From positions 1 through 5,787 of the forward strand of contig DUGL01000012.1 of the NCBI GenBank assembly GCA_013331415.1: DNA of 5,787 nt, given 5' to 3'. Positions 1-5,223 of this stretch are shown here, piece by piece. A program made the translations under genes and the position numbers. Numbering within the stretch: position 1 is the first letter of the stretch; the number at the start of each line of letters is the position of its first letter. The stretch comes from Methanoregulaceae archaeon. GTDB taxonomy: Archaea; Halobacteriota; Methanomicrobia; Methanomicrobiales; Methanospirillaceae. Below the pieces are notes generated by a model that made no database searches, was not told the origin of the DNA, and was given only the letters and a program-made list of their open reading frames with translations.

Positions 1-1199
1 CCGGTACGGTTGAACCTGACACGGGTGCCGTCAGAGATGACATCCACCGGGCCCTTGAGGAGGATGGTGCCCGCTCCGGCCGCTGACCTGACAGCGCGGG
101 CCCGGGCAGCCGGATCGTTTTCCGGCAGGGAACCGGTCATCCGCTCAAATTCCCCGGCATGCGGGGTGAACACCGCCTCCCCCGCTTCCGGAAGGGGGAT
201 GCGTATCGCGTCTGCATCAAAGACCGCACGCCTGCAGTGTGGGGCGAGCGCCCGTACCACGTGGTGGCTCCGGCTGCCAAGCCCCGGGCCCAGCACCACC
301 ACGTCCGCACGGTCGACCAGGGGAAGGAGCCGATCGATATGCTCCGCCCCGATGACATCCCCCTCGAGCCGTTCATAGATCAGGTCCGGGACGGGTTCGA
401 AGACGGGGGATGCTATCCGCACGATGTCCGCACCGGCCCTGAGTGCCCCGAGGCCGCAGAGATACGGGGCACCCTGGTAGGGGCCGCCGCCAATCACGAG
501 GACTTCCCCCCCGTTTCCTTTGTGCGCATCAGGGCGTCGCTTCCGCACCATGAGGAGATCGCCGGGGCCGGTGAATACCTCTGCCTCAAGCGGGATGCCG
601 ATATCGGCTACCCGTGACCCGGCAGCCTTGGGCCGATGGAACGCGAGGATGCTGTCGCTCCGGATCCCGGGTGTGGGGACATCGGCGGAGAGTATCCGTG
701 CCCGGGACTGGTTTGCAAGCTCCACACAGGTGCGGACCGGCTCCCGTGCCGCACCCCGGAGACCGGTTCCGAGGAGCGCATCAACGATCAGGTCAACCCC
801 GGCGAACTGGTCTGCCTGGGCAAGGACATCATCCCTGCACTGAACCGGGATCACCCGGGCACGGCAGTGGGAGAGGAGCCGGAGCTGCCGGGTGGATTCT
901 GCTGTCATCCCGGAACCGGCAATGACACAGACCACCGGATCGAGATCCTGGAGGTGGCGGGCAGCGACCATGCCATCGCCCCCGTTGTTTCCCTTCCCGC
1001 AGAGGATGAGGACCCTGCAGGGATCCCCTGCCCGGACCGCTTCAGCGAGGGCCCTGCCCGCACTCTCCATCAGCTGGAGGGGAGAGAGACCGAGCGCCTG
1101 TGCATTCGCATCCACGCTCCGCATCCGCTCGTGGGTGATGACCCCGGCTTCAGCAAATTCACCGAGACCTGATGGCAGATGAGGATATTCGTGCTCCAT
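1..1199 (-). CDS. nnrE-nnrD: Bifunctional NAD(P)H-hydrate epimerase / ADP-dependent NAD(P)H-hydrate dehydratase, 3' end cut by window edge
   Basis: The encoded enzyme repairs NAD(P)H damaged by hydration: the N-terminal NnrE half epimerises R- and S-NAD(P)HX, and the NnrD half dehydrates the S form back to NAD(P)H using ADP (family knowledge); it is cytosolic. The minus strand is open without a stop for 399 codons and exits at base 1. NnrE signatures: MESAGRA (44-50), the nucleotide loop GKGNNGGDG (68-76), DALLGTG (140-146) and SADVP (171-175) with the probable catalytic Asp173. NnrD, a ribokinase-like fold, starts near residue 215: HKG (226-228), GGGPYQGAP (237-245), ALRAGA (252-257), GPGLG (304-308), DADA (328-331) and TPHAGEF (345-351). 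The end, expected to hold the GGTGD-type catalytic loop, lies outside; the last residues, FNRTG, are where that stretch begins. Start ATG at 1199 is preceded by AGGAGGT with 9-base spacing. The loop after Asp173 reads PTPG rather than the usual PSG. It is divergent from the recJ operon. Identification is secure. Confidence 0.95.
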   Translation of the reverse strand, partial: MEHEYPHLPSGLGEFAEAGVITHERMRSVDANAQALGLSPLQLMESAGRALAEAVRAGDPCRVLILCGKGNNGGDGMVAARHLQDLDPVVCVIAGSGMTAESTRQLRLLSHCRARVIPVQCRDDVLAQADQFAGVDLIVDALLGTGLRGAAREPVRTCVELANQSRARILSADVPTPGIRSDSILAFHRPKAAGSRVADIGIPLEAEVFTGPGDLLMVRKRRPDAHKGNGGEVLVIGGGPYQGAPYLCGLGALRAGADIVRIASPVFEPVPDLIYERLEGDVIGAEHIDRLLPLVDRADVVVLGPGLGSRSHHVVRALAPHCRRAVFDADAIRIPLPEAGEAVFTPHAGEFERMTGSLPENDPAARARAVRSAAGAGTILLKGPVDVISDGTRVRFNRT

Positions 1200-1208
1200 G
1201 GGATACTG

Positions 1209-1215
1209 ACCTCCT
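1209..1215 (-). promoter_or_regulatory. Shine-Dalgarno of nnrE-nnrD
   Basis: On the minus strand this reads AGGAGGT, a near-perfect match to the archaeal anti-Shine-Dalgarno, ending 9 bases before the ATG at 1199. It fixes that start: the frame is also open further upstream, but no other start there has a comparable site. Confidence 0.8.
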
Positions 1216-1244
1216 GTCCAGGTACAGACGTCTTGTCGTTGCTG

Positions 1245-1252
1245 CTTATGAA
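1245..1252 (-). promoter_or_regulatory. Weak TATA-box candidate for nnrE-nnrD
   Basis: The minus strand reads TTCATAAG about 46 bases upstream of the start codon. Transcription starting roughly 25 bases downstream would give a leader of about 20 bases that still contains the Shine-Dalgarno. It is only a moderate match to an archaeal TATA box, chosen mostly by position and by being locally AT-rich. Confidence 0.25.
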
Positions 1253-1321
1253 GGTACGGTGCCGGAACAAGGGTTCCCTGTAAGGACCGGGCAGGGAGGG
1301 GGAGCAGTTCAGGACGCTCTT

Positions 1322-1336
1322 CCTCCCCGGGGGAGG
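1322..1336. repeat. 15-base GC palindrome in the divergent spacer
   Basis: CCTCCCC (1322-1328) and GGGGAGG (1330-1336) are perfect inverted copies around a single central G. The palindrome lies between the divergent nnrE-nnrD and recJ genes, about 80 bases upstream of recJ. It could be an operator for either side or simply GC-rich chance; nothing in the sequence decides. Confidence 0.5.
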
Positions 1337-1353
1337 TTCACCGGAAACGGCCA

Positions 1354-1386
1354 TTCCCGGTTTTTCGGGATAAAACAGGCCGGGAA
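1354..1386. repeat. Overlapping inverted repeats directly upstream of recJ
   Basis: TTCCCGG (1354-1360) is inverted perfectly as CCGGGAA (1380-1386). The same left arm can instead pair as TCCCG (1355-1359) with CGGGA (1366-1370) across a T-rich loop. The two pairings exclude each other. The right arm ends 27 bases before the recJ start, so the repeat covers the likely promoter. Confidence 0.5.
1369..1376 (+). promoter_or_regulatory. Weak TATA-box candidate for the recJ operon
   Basis: GATAAAAC is the only AT-rich octamer in the right place, about 38 bases before the ATG at 1414. A start site 25 bases downstream would leave a leader of only 10-15 bases. There is no clear Shine-Dalgarno before recJ, so a very short or absent leader fits. 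The match to a TATA box is weak. Confidence 0.25.
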
Positions 1387-1413
1387 ACCAACATTTTTTC
1401 CCTGAGCCTGCAG

Positions 1414-2823
1414 ATGACTACAGTGATGGGCTTCTCAGAAGATATCCGGGCGGTGGCTGCAGAACTCCTCGCGCAGGATTCGGTGACCATCGTCTCCCAT
1501 ATCGATGCAGACGGGATTACCGGCGAGGCAATCCTTGCCCAGGCGCTCTCGCGGGCGGGGGTAACGGTGCAGTCGGTCTTTGTCCGGCAGCTGGAGCCGC
1601 TGACCATGAGGCAGGTACCCGAGGACGCGACATTCAAGCTCTTCTGTGATCTCGGTGCCGGGCAGCAGAACCTGCTCGCGGAGCACGGCCTCTCCGAGGA
1701 CGAAGTCGCGATCATCGACCACCACGTGAGCCAGCCCTGCGGCAGAGACTACCTGCAGGTGAACTGCCTGCCGTACGGGCATACCAAGCTGAGTGCGGCC
1801 GGGGTCGCGTACCTTGTCGCACGGGCGATCGATTCCGGCAATACCGATCTTGCCCGGATTGCTGTCATCGGAAACATCGGGGACATGATGGCACGCGAGG
1901 ACTGCGGCCTTGTCGGGATCGCCCGGGATATCGCACAGGAAGGGGCGGAGCACGGTGCCATTGAGATCCGGCAGCGGGACCTGAACTGCTATGGCATCTC
2001 CACCCGCCCGTTGCACCTCTGCCTCTCGTATACCGATGACCCGTTCATCCCGGGAATCAGCACCAATGCGGCCGGGGCCCTCCGGTTCCTGGAGAAGCTC
2101 GGGGTGCCGCTCAAGGATACTGCCCGTCGCTGGCTGGTATGGGAGGAGATCCCACCCGAGGACCAGCGGGCGATCACCAGTGCCCTCGCCCAGCAGCTCC
2201 TGGCAAACGGGCAGGGGATCTCCCGCCTCTTCTCCGAGTCATACCTCTTCCCAGGGGAGCCGGAGCGGACGCCGCTGCGGAATGCACAGGAGTTTGCCAC
2301 CCTCCTCAATGCCTGCGGACGGTGGTCCCGGCCCGGGGTGGGCGGGAGCATCTGCCGGGGCGACCGGGGGAGTGCCTACCGCGAGGCAGAGCACATGCTC
2401 ACGAACCACCGGGCGATCATCCGGGAACTCCTCCAGTTCATCCTTGACTCCGGGGTCACCGAGCTCTCTCACCTCCAGTACATCCATGTCGGGAACCGGT
2501 ACCCTGACACCATCGTGGGGATCGGGGCAGGCATGGCCCTCTCCAAGCTCGCCATGCACAAGCCCATCCTGATCATGGTAGCACAGCCCGAGGACCCGGA
2601 GCTCACCAAGGTCTCGCTTCGGACGACGACCCGGATGGTCGAACAGGGGGTGGACCTCCAGCAGGTCGCGACCGAGGCTTCGGCGAAGTTCGGGGGAGCG
2701 GGCGGGGGGCACCGGATTGCCGCGGGAGCATTCATCCCGCGGGGAGCAGAACAGGAGTTTGTTTTCCATGTCAACGAGCTGCTTGCAGGACAGTGCCCTT
2801 GCCCGGGTACAGGTCATCGCTGA
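1414..2823 (+). CDS. recJ: Archaeal RecJ/GAN-like single-strand-specific DHH exonuclease
   Basis: This is a metal-dependent single-strand exonuclease of the DHH family. The closest archaeal relatives (GAN) bind the GINS part of the replicative helicase and are related to eukaryotic Cdc45 (family knowledge). All catalytic motifs are present in order: SHIDADG (28-34), CDLG (78-81), DHH (102-104) and GNIGD (153-157). An archaeal-type YTDDPFIPG stretch (206-214) follows, then the C-terminal DHHA1 domain with RTTTRMVEQGVDL (403-415) and GGGH-IAAGA (430-439). Length, 469 residues, is normal for archaeal RecJ. With every metal ligand kept, it should be an active nuclease rather than an inactivated Cdc45-like subunit. 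The ATG at 1414 gives four residues more than the alternative ATG at 1426; neither has a good Shine-Dalgarno. It leads the four-gene run. Archaea often carry several RecJ paralogues, so assignment as the GINS-bound one is an inference. Confidence 0.9.
   Translation: MTTVMGFSEDIRAVAAELLAQDSVTIVSHIDADGITGEAILAQALSRAGVTVQSVFVRQLEPLTMRQVPEDATFKLFCDLGAGQQNLLAEHGLSEDEVAIIDHHVSQPCGRDYLQVNCLPYGHTKLSAAGVAYLVARAIDSGNTDLARIAVIGNIGDMMAREDCGLVGIARDIAQEGAEHGAIEIRQRDLNCYGISTRPLHLCLSYTDDPFIPGISTNAAGALRFLEKLGVPLKDTARRWLVWEEIPPEDQRAITSALAQQLLANGQGISRLFSESYLFPGEPERTPLRNAQEFATLLNACGRWSRPGVGGSICRGDRGSAYREAEHMLTNHRAIIRELLQFILDSGVTELSHLQYIHVGNRYPDTIVGIGAGMALSKLAMHKPILIMVAQPEDPELTKVSLRTTTRMVEQGVDLQQVATEASAKFGGAGGGHRIAAGAFIPRGAEQEFVFHVNELLAGQCPCPGTGHR
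2753..2757 (+). promoter_or_regulatory. Shine-Dalgarno inside the recJ end, for the PUA gene
   Basis: AGGAG lies within the recJ coding region, 10 bases before the ATG at 2768. It supports that ATG over the more distant in-frame TTG at 2717. Confidence 0.6.
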
Positions 2824-3241
2824 CTTCCAGTTCGGGAGGGGTGCCGGGGAGGCGCTCTTCCCGGAGGGCTGCGAGGTCGTACTCTCACGGACCGGCAGGA
2901 TCCGGCAGATCGCGCTCGGAAAGGAGCGGCTTGCCACGATCCGGGCACAGGACGGGCGGTTCACGCTCGGGATTGCCGGGGCGCTCCGGCTGATGCATGC
3001 CCTGACGGCACCGGCATACCGCGTCGTGGTGACCGATGAGGTTGCAGCATTCATCCGGGAGGGGAAGAATACGTTTGCAAAGCATGTCATCGCAGCAGAC
3101 CCTGCAATCAGGGCCGGGGATGAGGTACTGGTCGTGACCGGAGAAGATGACCTCCTTGCCACGGGTTCTGCGGTCCTGTCTGGCGGGGAGATGTTGATCT
3201 TTAATTACGGTGTAGCGGTAAAAGTACGGCAGGGAAGGTGA
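2768..3241 (+). CDS. Stand-alone TGT-C2 + PUA domain RNA-binding protein
   Basis: The 157-residue protein matches the C-terminal half of archaeosine tRNA-guanine transglycosylase without the catalytic barrel. The N-terminal module (about 12-80) has ADFQFGRGAGEALFP (18-32), RTGRIRQI (41-48) and LATIRAQDGRFTL (55-67), typical of the TGT-C2 / 'uncharacterized domain 2' family. A PUA domain follows (about 85-154) with RVVVTDEVAAFIREGK (85-100), the AGDEVLVV strand (116-123) and LSGGEML-F--GVAVKVR at the end. PUA domains bind structured tRNA or rRNA (family knowledge); no catalytic residues are seen, so an RNA-binding or partner role is inferred. The precise substrate is unknown. The start overlaps recJ by 56 bases and is backed by AGGAG at 2753-2757; an in-frame TTG at 2717 would add 17 residues unlike the family. 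Its stop codon is part of the next gene's Shine-Dalgarno, implying coupling to nac. Confidence 0.85.
   Translation: MSTSCLQDSALARVQVIADFQFGRGAGEALFPEGCEVVLSRTGRIRQIALGKERLATIRAQDGRFTLGIAGALRLMHALTAPAYRVVVTDEVAAFIREGKNTFAKHVIAADPAIRAGDEVLVVTGEDDLLATGSAVLSGGEMLIFNYGVAVKVRQGR
3237..3241 (+). promoter_or_regulatory. Shine-Dalgarno of nac overlapping the previous stop codon
   Basis: GGTGA, in the context AAGGTGA, includes the TGA stop of the PUA gene (3239-3241). It lies 6 bases before the ATG at 3248 and 9 before the adjacent ATG at 3251, so the sequence does not decide which of the two methionines is first. Confidence 0.65.
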
Positions 3242-3247
3242 CAGAGC

Positions 3248-3586
3248 ATGATGCCCGGAAATATCAATCCCAAGAAGATGAAGCAGATGATGAAGCAGCT
3301 CGGGATGCAGATGGAGCAGATCGAGGATGTCCAGAGTATCGTGATCTATACGCCGAAGGGCAACTATATCTTTGATGCCGCGGACGTGACTGCCATGACG
3401 ATGCAGGGGGTCACGACCTACCAAATCGCCGGGGAGGCACGGTTCGAGGCTGCTGCTCCCGAGATCCCTGATGACGATGTGCAGCTGGTCGCCGGGCAGG
3501 CAGGGGTCTCTCCTGAAGCGGCGAGGGAGGCACTCGTCCTCTGCAGGGGCGATATTGCCGAGGCGATCCTGAAGGTCTCGAAATGA
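3248..3586 (+). CDS. nac: Nascent polypeptide-associated complex protein (archaeal alpha-NAC)
   Basis: This ribosome-associated chaperone forms a homodimer near the tunnel exit and shields emerging chains (family knowledge). The 112 residues show the archaeal layout: a basic Met/Lys-rich N-terminus (NPKKMKQMMKQLGM, 7-20) that contacts the ribosome, the NAC domain (about 20-68) with the strands IVIYTPKGNYIFDAADV (31-47) and the signature TTYQIAGEA (56-64), an acidic linker (71-77), and a C-terminal UBA domain (about 78-112) with VAGQAGVSPEAAREAL and GDIAEAIL. Length is typical. It begins 6 bases after the PUA gene, and its stop overlaps the trmI start as ATGA, so it is almost certainly co-translated with both. 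The start may be 3248 or 3251, a one-residue difference. Confidence 0.95.
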   Translation: MMPGNINPKKMKQMMKQLGMQMEQIEDVQSIVIYTPKGNYIFDAADVTAMTMQGVTTYQIAGEARFEAAAPEIPDDDVQLVAGQAGVSPEAAREALVLCRGDIAEAILKVSK

Positions 3587-4308
3587 TCGGTGCCGGGCAG
3601 CGGATCCTCCTCGTTGGGGAAGGGAGAAAGTACTTCCTGAAAGCCGGTGCCGGCACGTTCTCAACCGACCGGGGGAAGATCAACCTCGATGAGGCTGTCG
3701 GAGCGACACCAGGCGATATCCTGCGGTCCCATACAGGTTGCGAATTTACCCTCATCATTCCGAAAGCCCCCGATTTTTTCGAGTACGCAAAACGGAGCGG
3801 TGCCCCGATGCTGCCGCGGGATATAGGGTTCGTCATAGCGCTGACCGGCATGAACCGGAACGATCGGGTGCTTGATGCCGGGACAGGGTCGGGGATCGCT
3901 GCGATCTACTTCGGCGGTATCGCAGACCATGTGACGACCTGCGAGATCCGGCCTGATTTTGCCCGGCTAGCGGAGGAAAATGTCCGGGACGCGGGTCTTC
4001 CCAATGTGGAGGTGCGTGCAGCGGACCTGCTGGATGTGCAGGGGACCTGCGATATCGTCCATCTCGACATGCTGATTGGGCCCGAGCATGTCCGCCATGC
4101 CCATTCGCTCCTCGTGCCGGGGGGTTACCTGGCCTGTTACACCCCGTTCCTCGAGTATCTCTTCGGGGTGATGGACGAAGCGGAACGGCTCTTTTCCGAG
4201 GTGAAAGCGGTGGAATGCATCGAGCGCGAGATGACCCGTTCAAAGCGGGGGACCCGGCCTTCGACCCGGGTTGGTCATTCCGGGTACCTGACGATTGCAC
4301 GGAAGTGA
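3583..4308 (+). CDS. trmI: tRNA (adenine-N1)-methyltransferase, TrmI type
   Basis: The enzyme transfers a methyl group from S-adenosylmethionine to N1 of adenine 57/58 in the tRNA T-loop (family knowledge). The N-terminal beta domain (1-65) has RILLVGEGRKYFLKAG and the F-TDRGKI signature. The Rossmann core has motif I VLDAGTGSG (96-104), the acidic ribose-binding Glu121 in CEIRPD, Asp148 in AADLLD, and the substrate-site strand HLDMLIGPEHV (160-170). The C-terminus RPSTRVGHSGYLTIARK (225-241) matches the family's terminal R-T--VHTGY-T-AR pattern. Length, 241 residues, is near the usual 250. The active-site strand carries Asp162 but follows it with LIGPE rather than the LPQPE or LMEPW seen in studied members. 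The ATG overlaps the nac stop (ATGA), and AAGGT at 3572-3576 is a plausible ribosome site. TrmI beside NAC is an arrangement I recall from other euryarchaea. Confidence 0.92.
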   Translation: MIGAGQRILLVGEGRKYFLKAGAGTFSTDRGKINLDEAVGATPGDILRSHTGCEFTLIIPKAPDFFEYAKRSGAPMLPRDIGFVIALTGMNRNDRVLDAGTGSGIAAIYFGGIADHVTTCEIRPDFARLAEENVRDAGLPNVEVRAADLLDVQGTCDIVHLDMLIGPEHVRHAHSLLVPGGYLACYTPFLEYLFGVMDEAERLFSEVKAVECIEREMTRSKRGTRPSTRVGHSGYLTIARK

Positions 4309-4320
4309 CGTTTTTCCCAG
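4309..4320 (+). terminator. T-run terminator of the recJ-trmI operon
   Basis: A run of five T (4311-4315) follows the trmI stop by two bases. Archaeal RNA polymerase terminates on short T-runs without a strict hairpin. No strong stem is seen next to it, so efficiency is uncertain. Confidence 0.4.
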
Positions 4321-4403
4321 CCACCAACCCCACATGGCATGCCGGCGGCCTCCATAAGGGTCAGAAGAGAGAGAGATTGAACTCACTCAGCCCATCCTAT
4401 ACA

Positions 4404-4411
4404 TTTATATA
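4404..4411 (+). promoter_or_regulatory. TATA box of the exported-protein gene
   Basis: TTTATATA is a full archaeal TATA box and stands out in this GC-rich window. It predicts a transcription start near 4435 and a leader of about 25 bases. The heptamer TATACAT overlaps its left side (4398-4404) and recurs 40 bases downstream (4438-4444), close to the predicted start site. Confidence 0.75.
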
Positions 4412-4446
4412 CGACCATTGGGATACCTGAGGCACTGTATACATCA

Positions 4447-4450
4447 GAGG
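4447..4450 (+). promoter_or_regulatory. Weak Shine-Dalgarno of the exported-protein gene
   Basis: GAGG lies 10 bases before the ATG at 4461. An earlier ATG at 4451 is in another frame (4451 and 4461 differ by 10) and would give no signal peptide, so 4461 is preferred. Confidence 0.45.
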
Positions 4451-4460
4451 ATGGATAAAA

Positions 4461-4841
4461 ATGAAATTGATGAACAGTATTACGCCGGTTTTCTTCCTTG
4501 CCCTGTTCCTGGCATCGCTGGCGGTCATACCCGCCTACTGCAACAGGGCAGAGGCGGGGGGCGGCGTCATCATGACCTCGGGAAGCGTCTCGAGCTCCAC
4601 CAGCGCCCGGTTCATCACATCCGGTGATTCGGGTGTCGAGCTGAACCACAATATCCGTGTGACCGATACGGTCGGCAAGGCAACAGCATACATGAACATC
4701 CTCTCCATGGAGGGGCGGGGGACCGACGGCCAGCCGTACGAGGTGGTTTCCTTCCGGGAGTCCACAACGGTCCAGGGACTGATCAGCCTCTTTGAAAAGA
4801 GACTGCACTACGAATCCAGCCTGACAGGGAATACCATTTAA
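4461..4841 (+). CDS. Small exported protein of unknown function
   Basis: I do not recognise this 126-residue protein. It has a clear Sec-type signal: a lysine near the N-terminus, a hydrophobic core (about 8-25, PVFFLALFLASLAVIPAY), and a likely cleavage between residues 26 and 33, around AYC-N or AEA-G. The cysteine at 27 is preceded by Tyr, which does not fit a lipobox. The mature part is short (about 95 residues), polar and beta-rich in appearance: a Gly-rich start, a Ser/Thr patch (SGSVSSSTSARF, 40-51), a central ELNHNIRV strand (60-67), and an ending with aromatic and charged residues (LFEKRLHYESSLTG, 110-123). No second membrane segment or cell-wall anchor is visible, so it is probably released or held at the surface by a partner. 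It has its own TATA box and downstream T-runs, so it is likely a single-gene transcript. The frame is supported by the signal peptide, promoter and codon use like its neighbours. Confidence 0.8.
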   Translation: MKLMNSITPVFFLALFLASLAVIPAYCNRAEAGGGVIMTSGSVSSSTSARFITSGDSGVELNHNIRVTDTVGKATAYMNILSMEGRGTDGQPYEVVSFRESTTVQGLISLFEKRLHYESSLTGNTI

Positions 4842-4851
4842 ATTCCTATCT

Positions 4852-4880
4852 CAATTTTTCATTCCCCCGGATTTTTCCCC
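4852..4880 (+). terminator. Double T-run terminator after the exported-protein gene
   Basis: Two T5 runs (4855-4859 and 4872-4876), 12 bases apart, begin 13 bases after the stop codon. They fit an archaeal intrinsic terminator for the single-gene unit. There is no convincing stem between them. Confidence 0.5.
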
Positions 4881-4950
4881 TGACCCTGATCGTTTATTCC
4901 TCTTCAGTGTTTCGAGTGGGTACGCCAGATTGGGTTATTCCACATTTGAG

Positions 4951-4965
4951 GTGAACCATTTTCAC
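4951..4965. repeat. Perfect 5-bp inverted repeat near the left side of the gene-free region
   Basis: GTGAA (4951-4955) and TTCAC (4961-4965) flank five bases, CCATT. It is small, but lies just outside the larger GC-rich repeat cluster and might belong to the same element. Confidence 0.35.
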
Positions 4966-4996
4966 AAAGGGAGACCTTCAGCCCGATACGTCCTTA

Positions 4997-5022
4997 GGCG
5001 CGATTCGAGGAGGCGTCGCGCC
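4997..5022. repeat. Perfect 7-bp GC inverted repeat, first stem of the structured patch
   Basis: GGCGCGA (4997-5003) pairs with TCGCGCC (5016-5022) around a 12-base loop. The loop contains GAGGAG (5007-5012), which is itself complementary to CTCCTC at 5047-5052, so the loop could form a pseudoknot or an alternative fold. Confidence 0.6.
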
Positions 5023-5023
5023 G

Positions 5024-5062
5024 ACCCCCGTCAGGGGGGAAGAATTCTCCTCATGCGGGGGT
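5024..5062. repeat. Competing C-tract/G-tract stems
   Basis: The C5 tract (5025-5029) can fold back at once on the G6 run at 5034-5039 with a four-base loop (GTCA). Alternatively ACCCCCG (5024-5030) pairs for seven bases with CGGGGGT (5056-5062). A third G5 run lies at 5065-5069. The palindrome AGAATTCT (5041-5048) sits between the alternatives. Confidence 0.55.
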
Positions 5063-5066
5063 TTGG

Positions 5067-5095
5067 GGGCGGCAGCCCACGTTCAGCATGATGCT
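5067..5095. repeat. Two small hairpins closing the structured patch
   Basis: GGGC (5067-5070) and GCCC (5075-5078) enclose the tetraloop GGCA. Seven bases further on, AGCAT (5085-5089) and ATGCT (5091-5095) form an 11-base palindrome around one G. Both are perfect but short. Confidence 0.45.
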
Positions 5096-5223
5096 CCGAA
5101 GATAATGGTACCCATTTGATCTGGCGAAGAGTCTCTTTTATTGGAACCCCGTAACACCGACATTTGCTGGTTTACGCAACCGTGACATCGTCCCGGAATT
5201 GCAGGTGAAGGATACAGAAGATA

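Noticed and set aside
159..1172. Open plus-strand frames opposite nnrE-nnrD (e.g. 159-617 and 636-1172)
   Set aside because: The minus strand carries a continuous 399-codon frame with all NnrE and NnrD motifs. The plus-strand frames have no domains and result from high-GC antisense openness.
2717..2767. Upstream TTG start for the PUA gene
   Set aside because: It would add 17 polar residues unlike the family and has no ribosome site; the ATG at 2768 has AGGAG 10 bases upstream.
2239..3162. 307-codon minus-strand open frame under recJ and the PUA gene
   Set aside because: It is antisense to two motif-complete genes and its product is Arg/Ser/Pro-rich without recognisable domains; it has the look of a GC-driven shadow.
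2885..3664. 259-codon minus-strand open frame under the PUA gene, nac and trmI
   Set aside because: It crosses three well-supported plus-strand genes, is rich in His/Leu/Arg and shows no family signature.
4530..4545. Lipoprotein attachment at Cys27 of the exported protein
   Set aside because: The residues before the cysteine (Pro-Ala-Tyr) do not fit a lipobox, where a small residue is needed directly before Cys.
4995..5025. tRNA or rRNA gene near GATTCGAGG
   Set aside because: The T-arm-like string is not flanked by an acceptor stem, D-arm or anticodon arm at the right distances.
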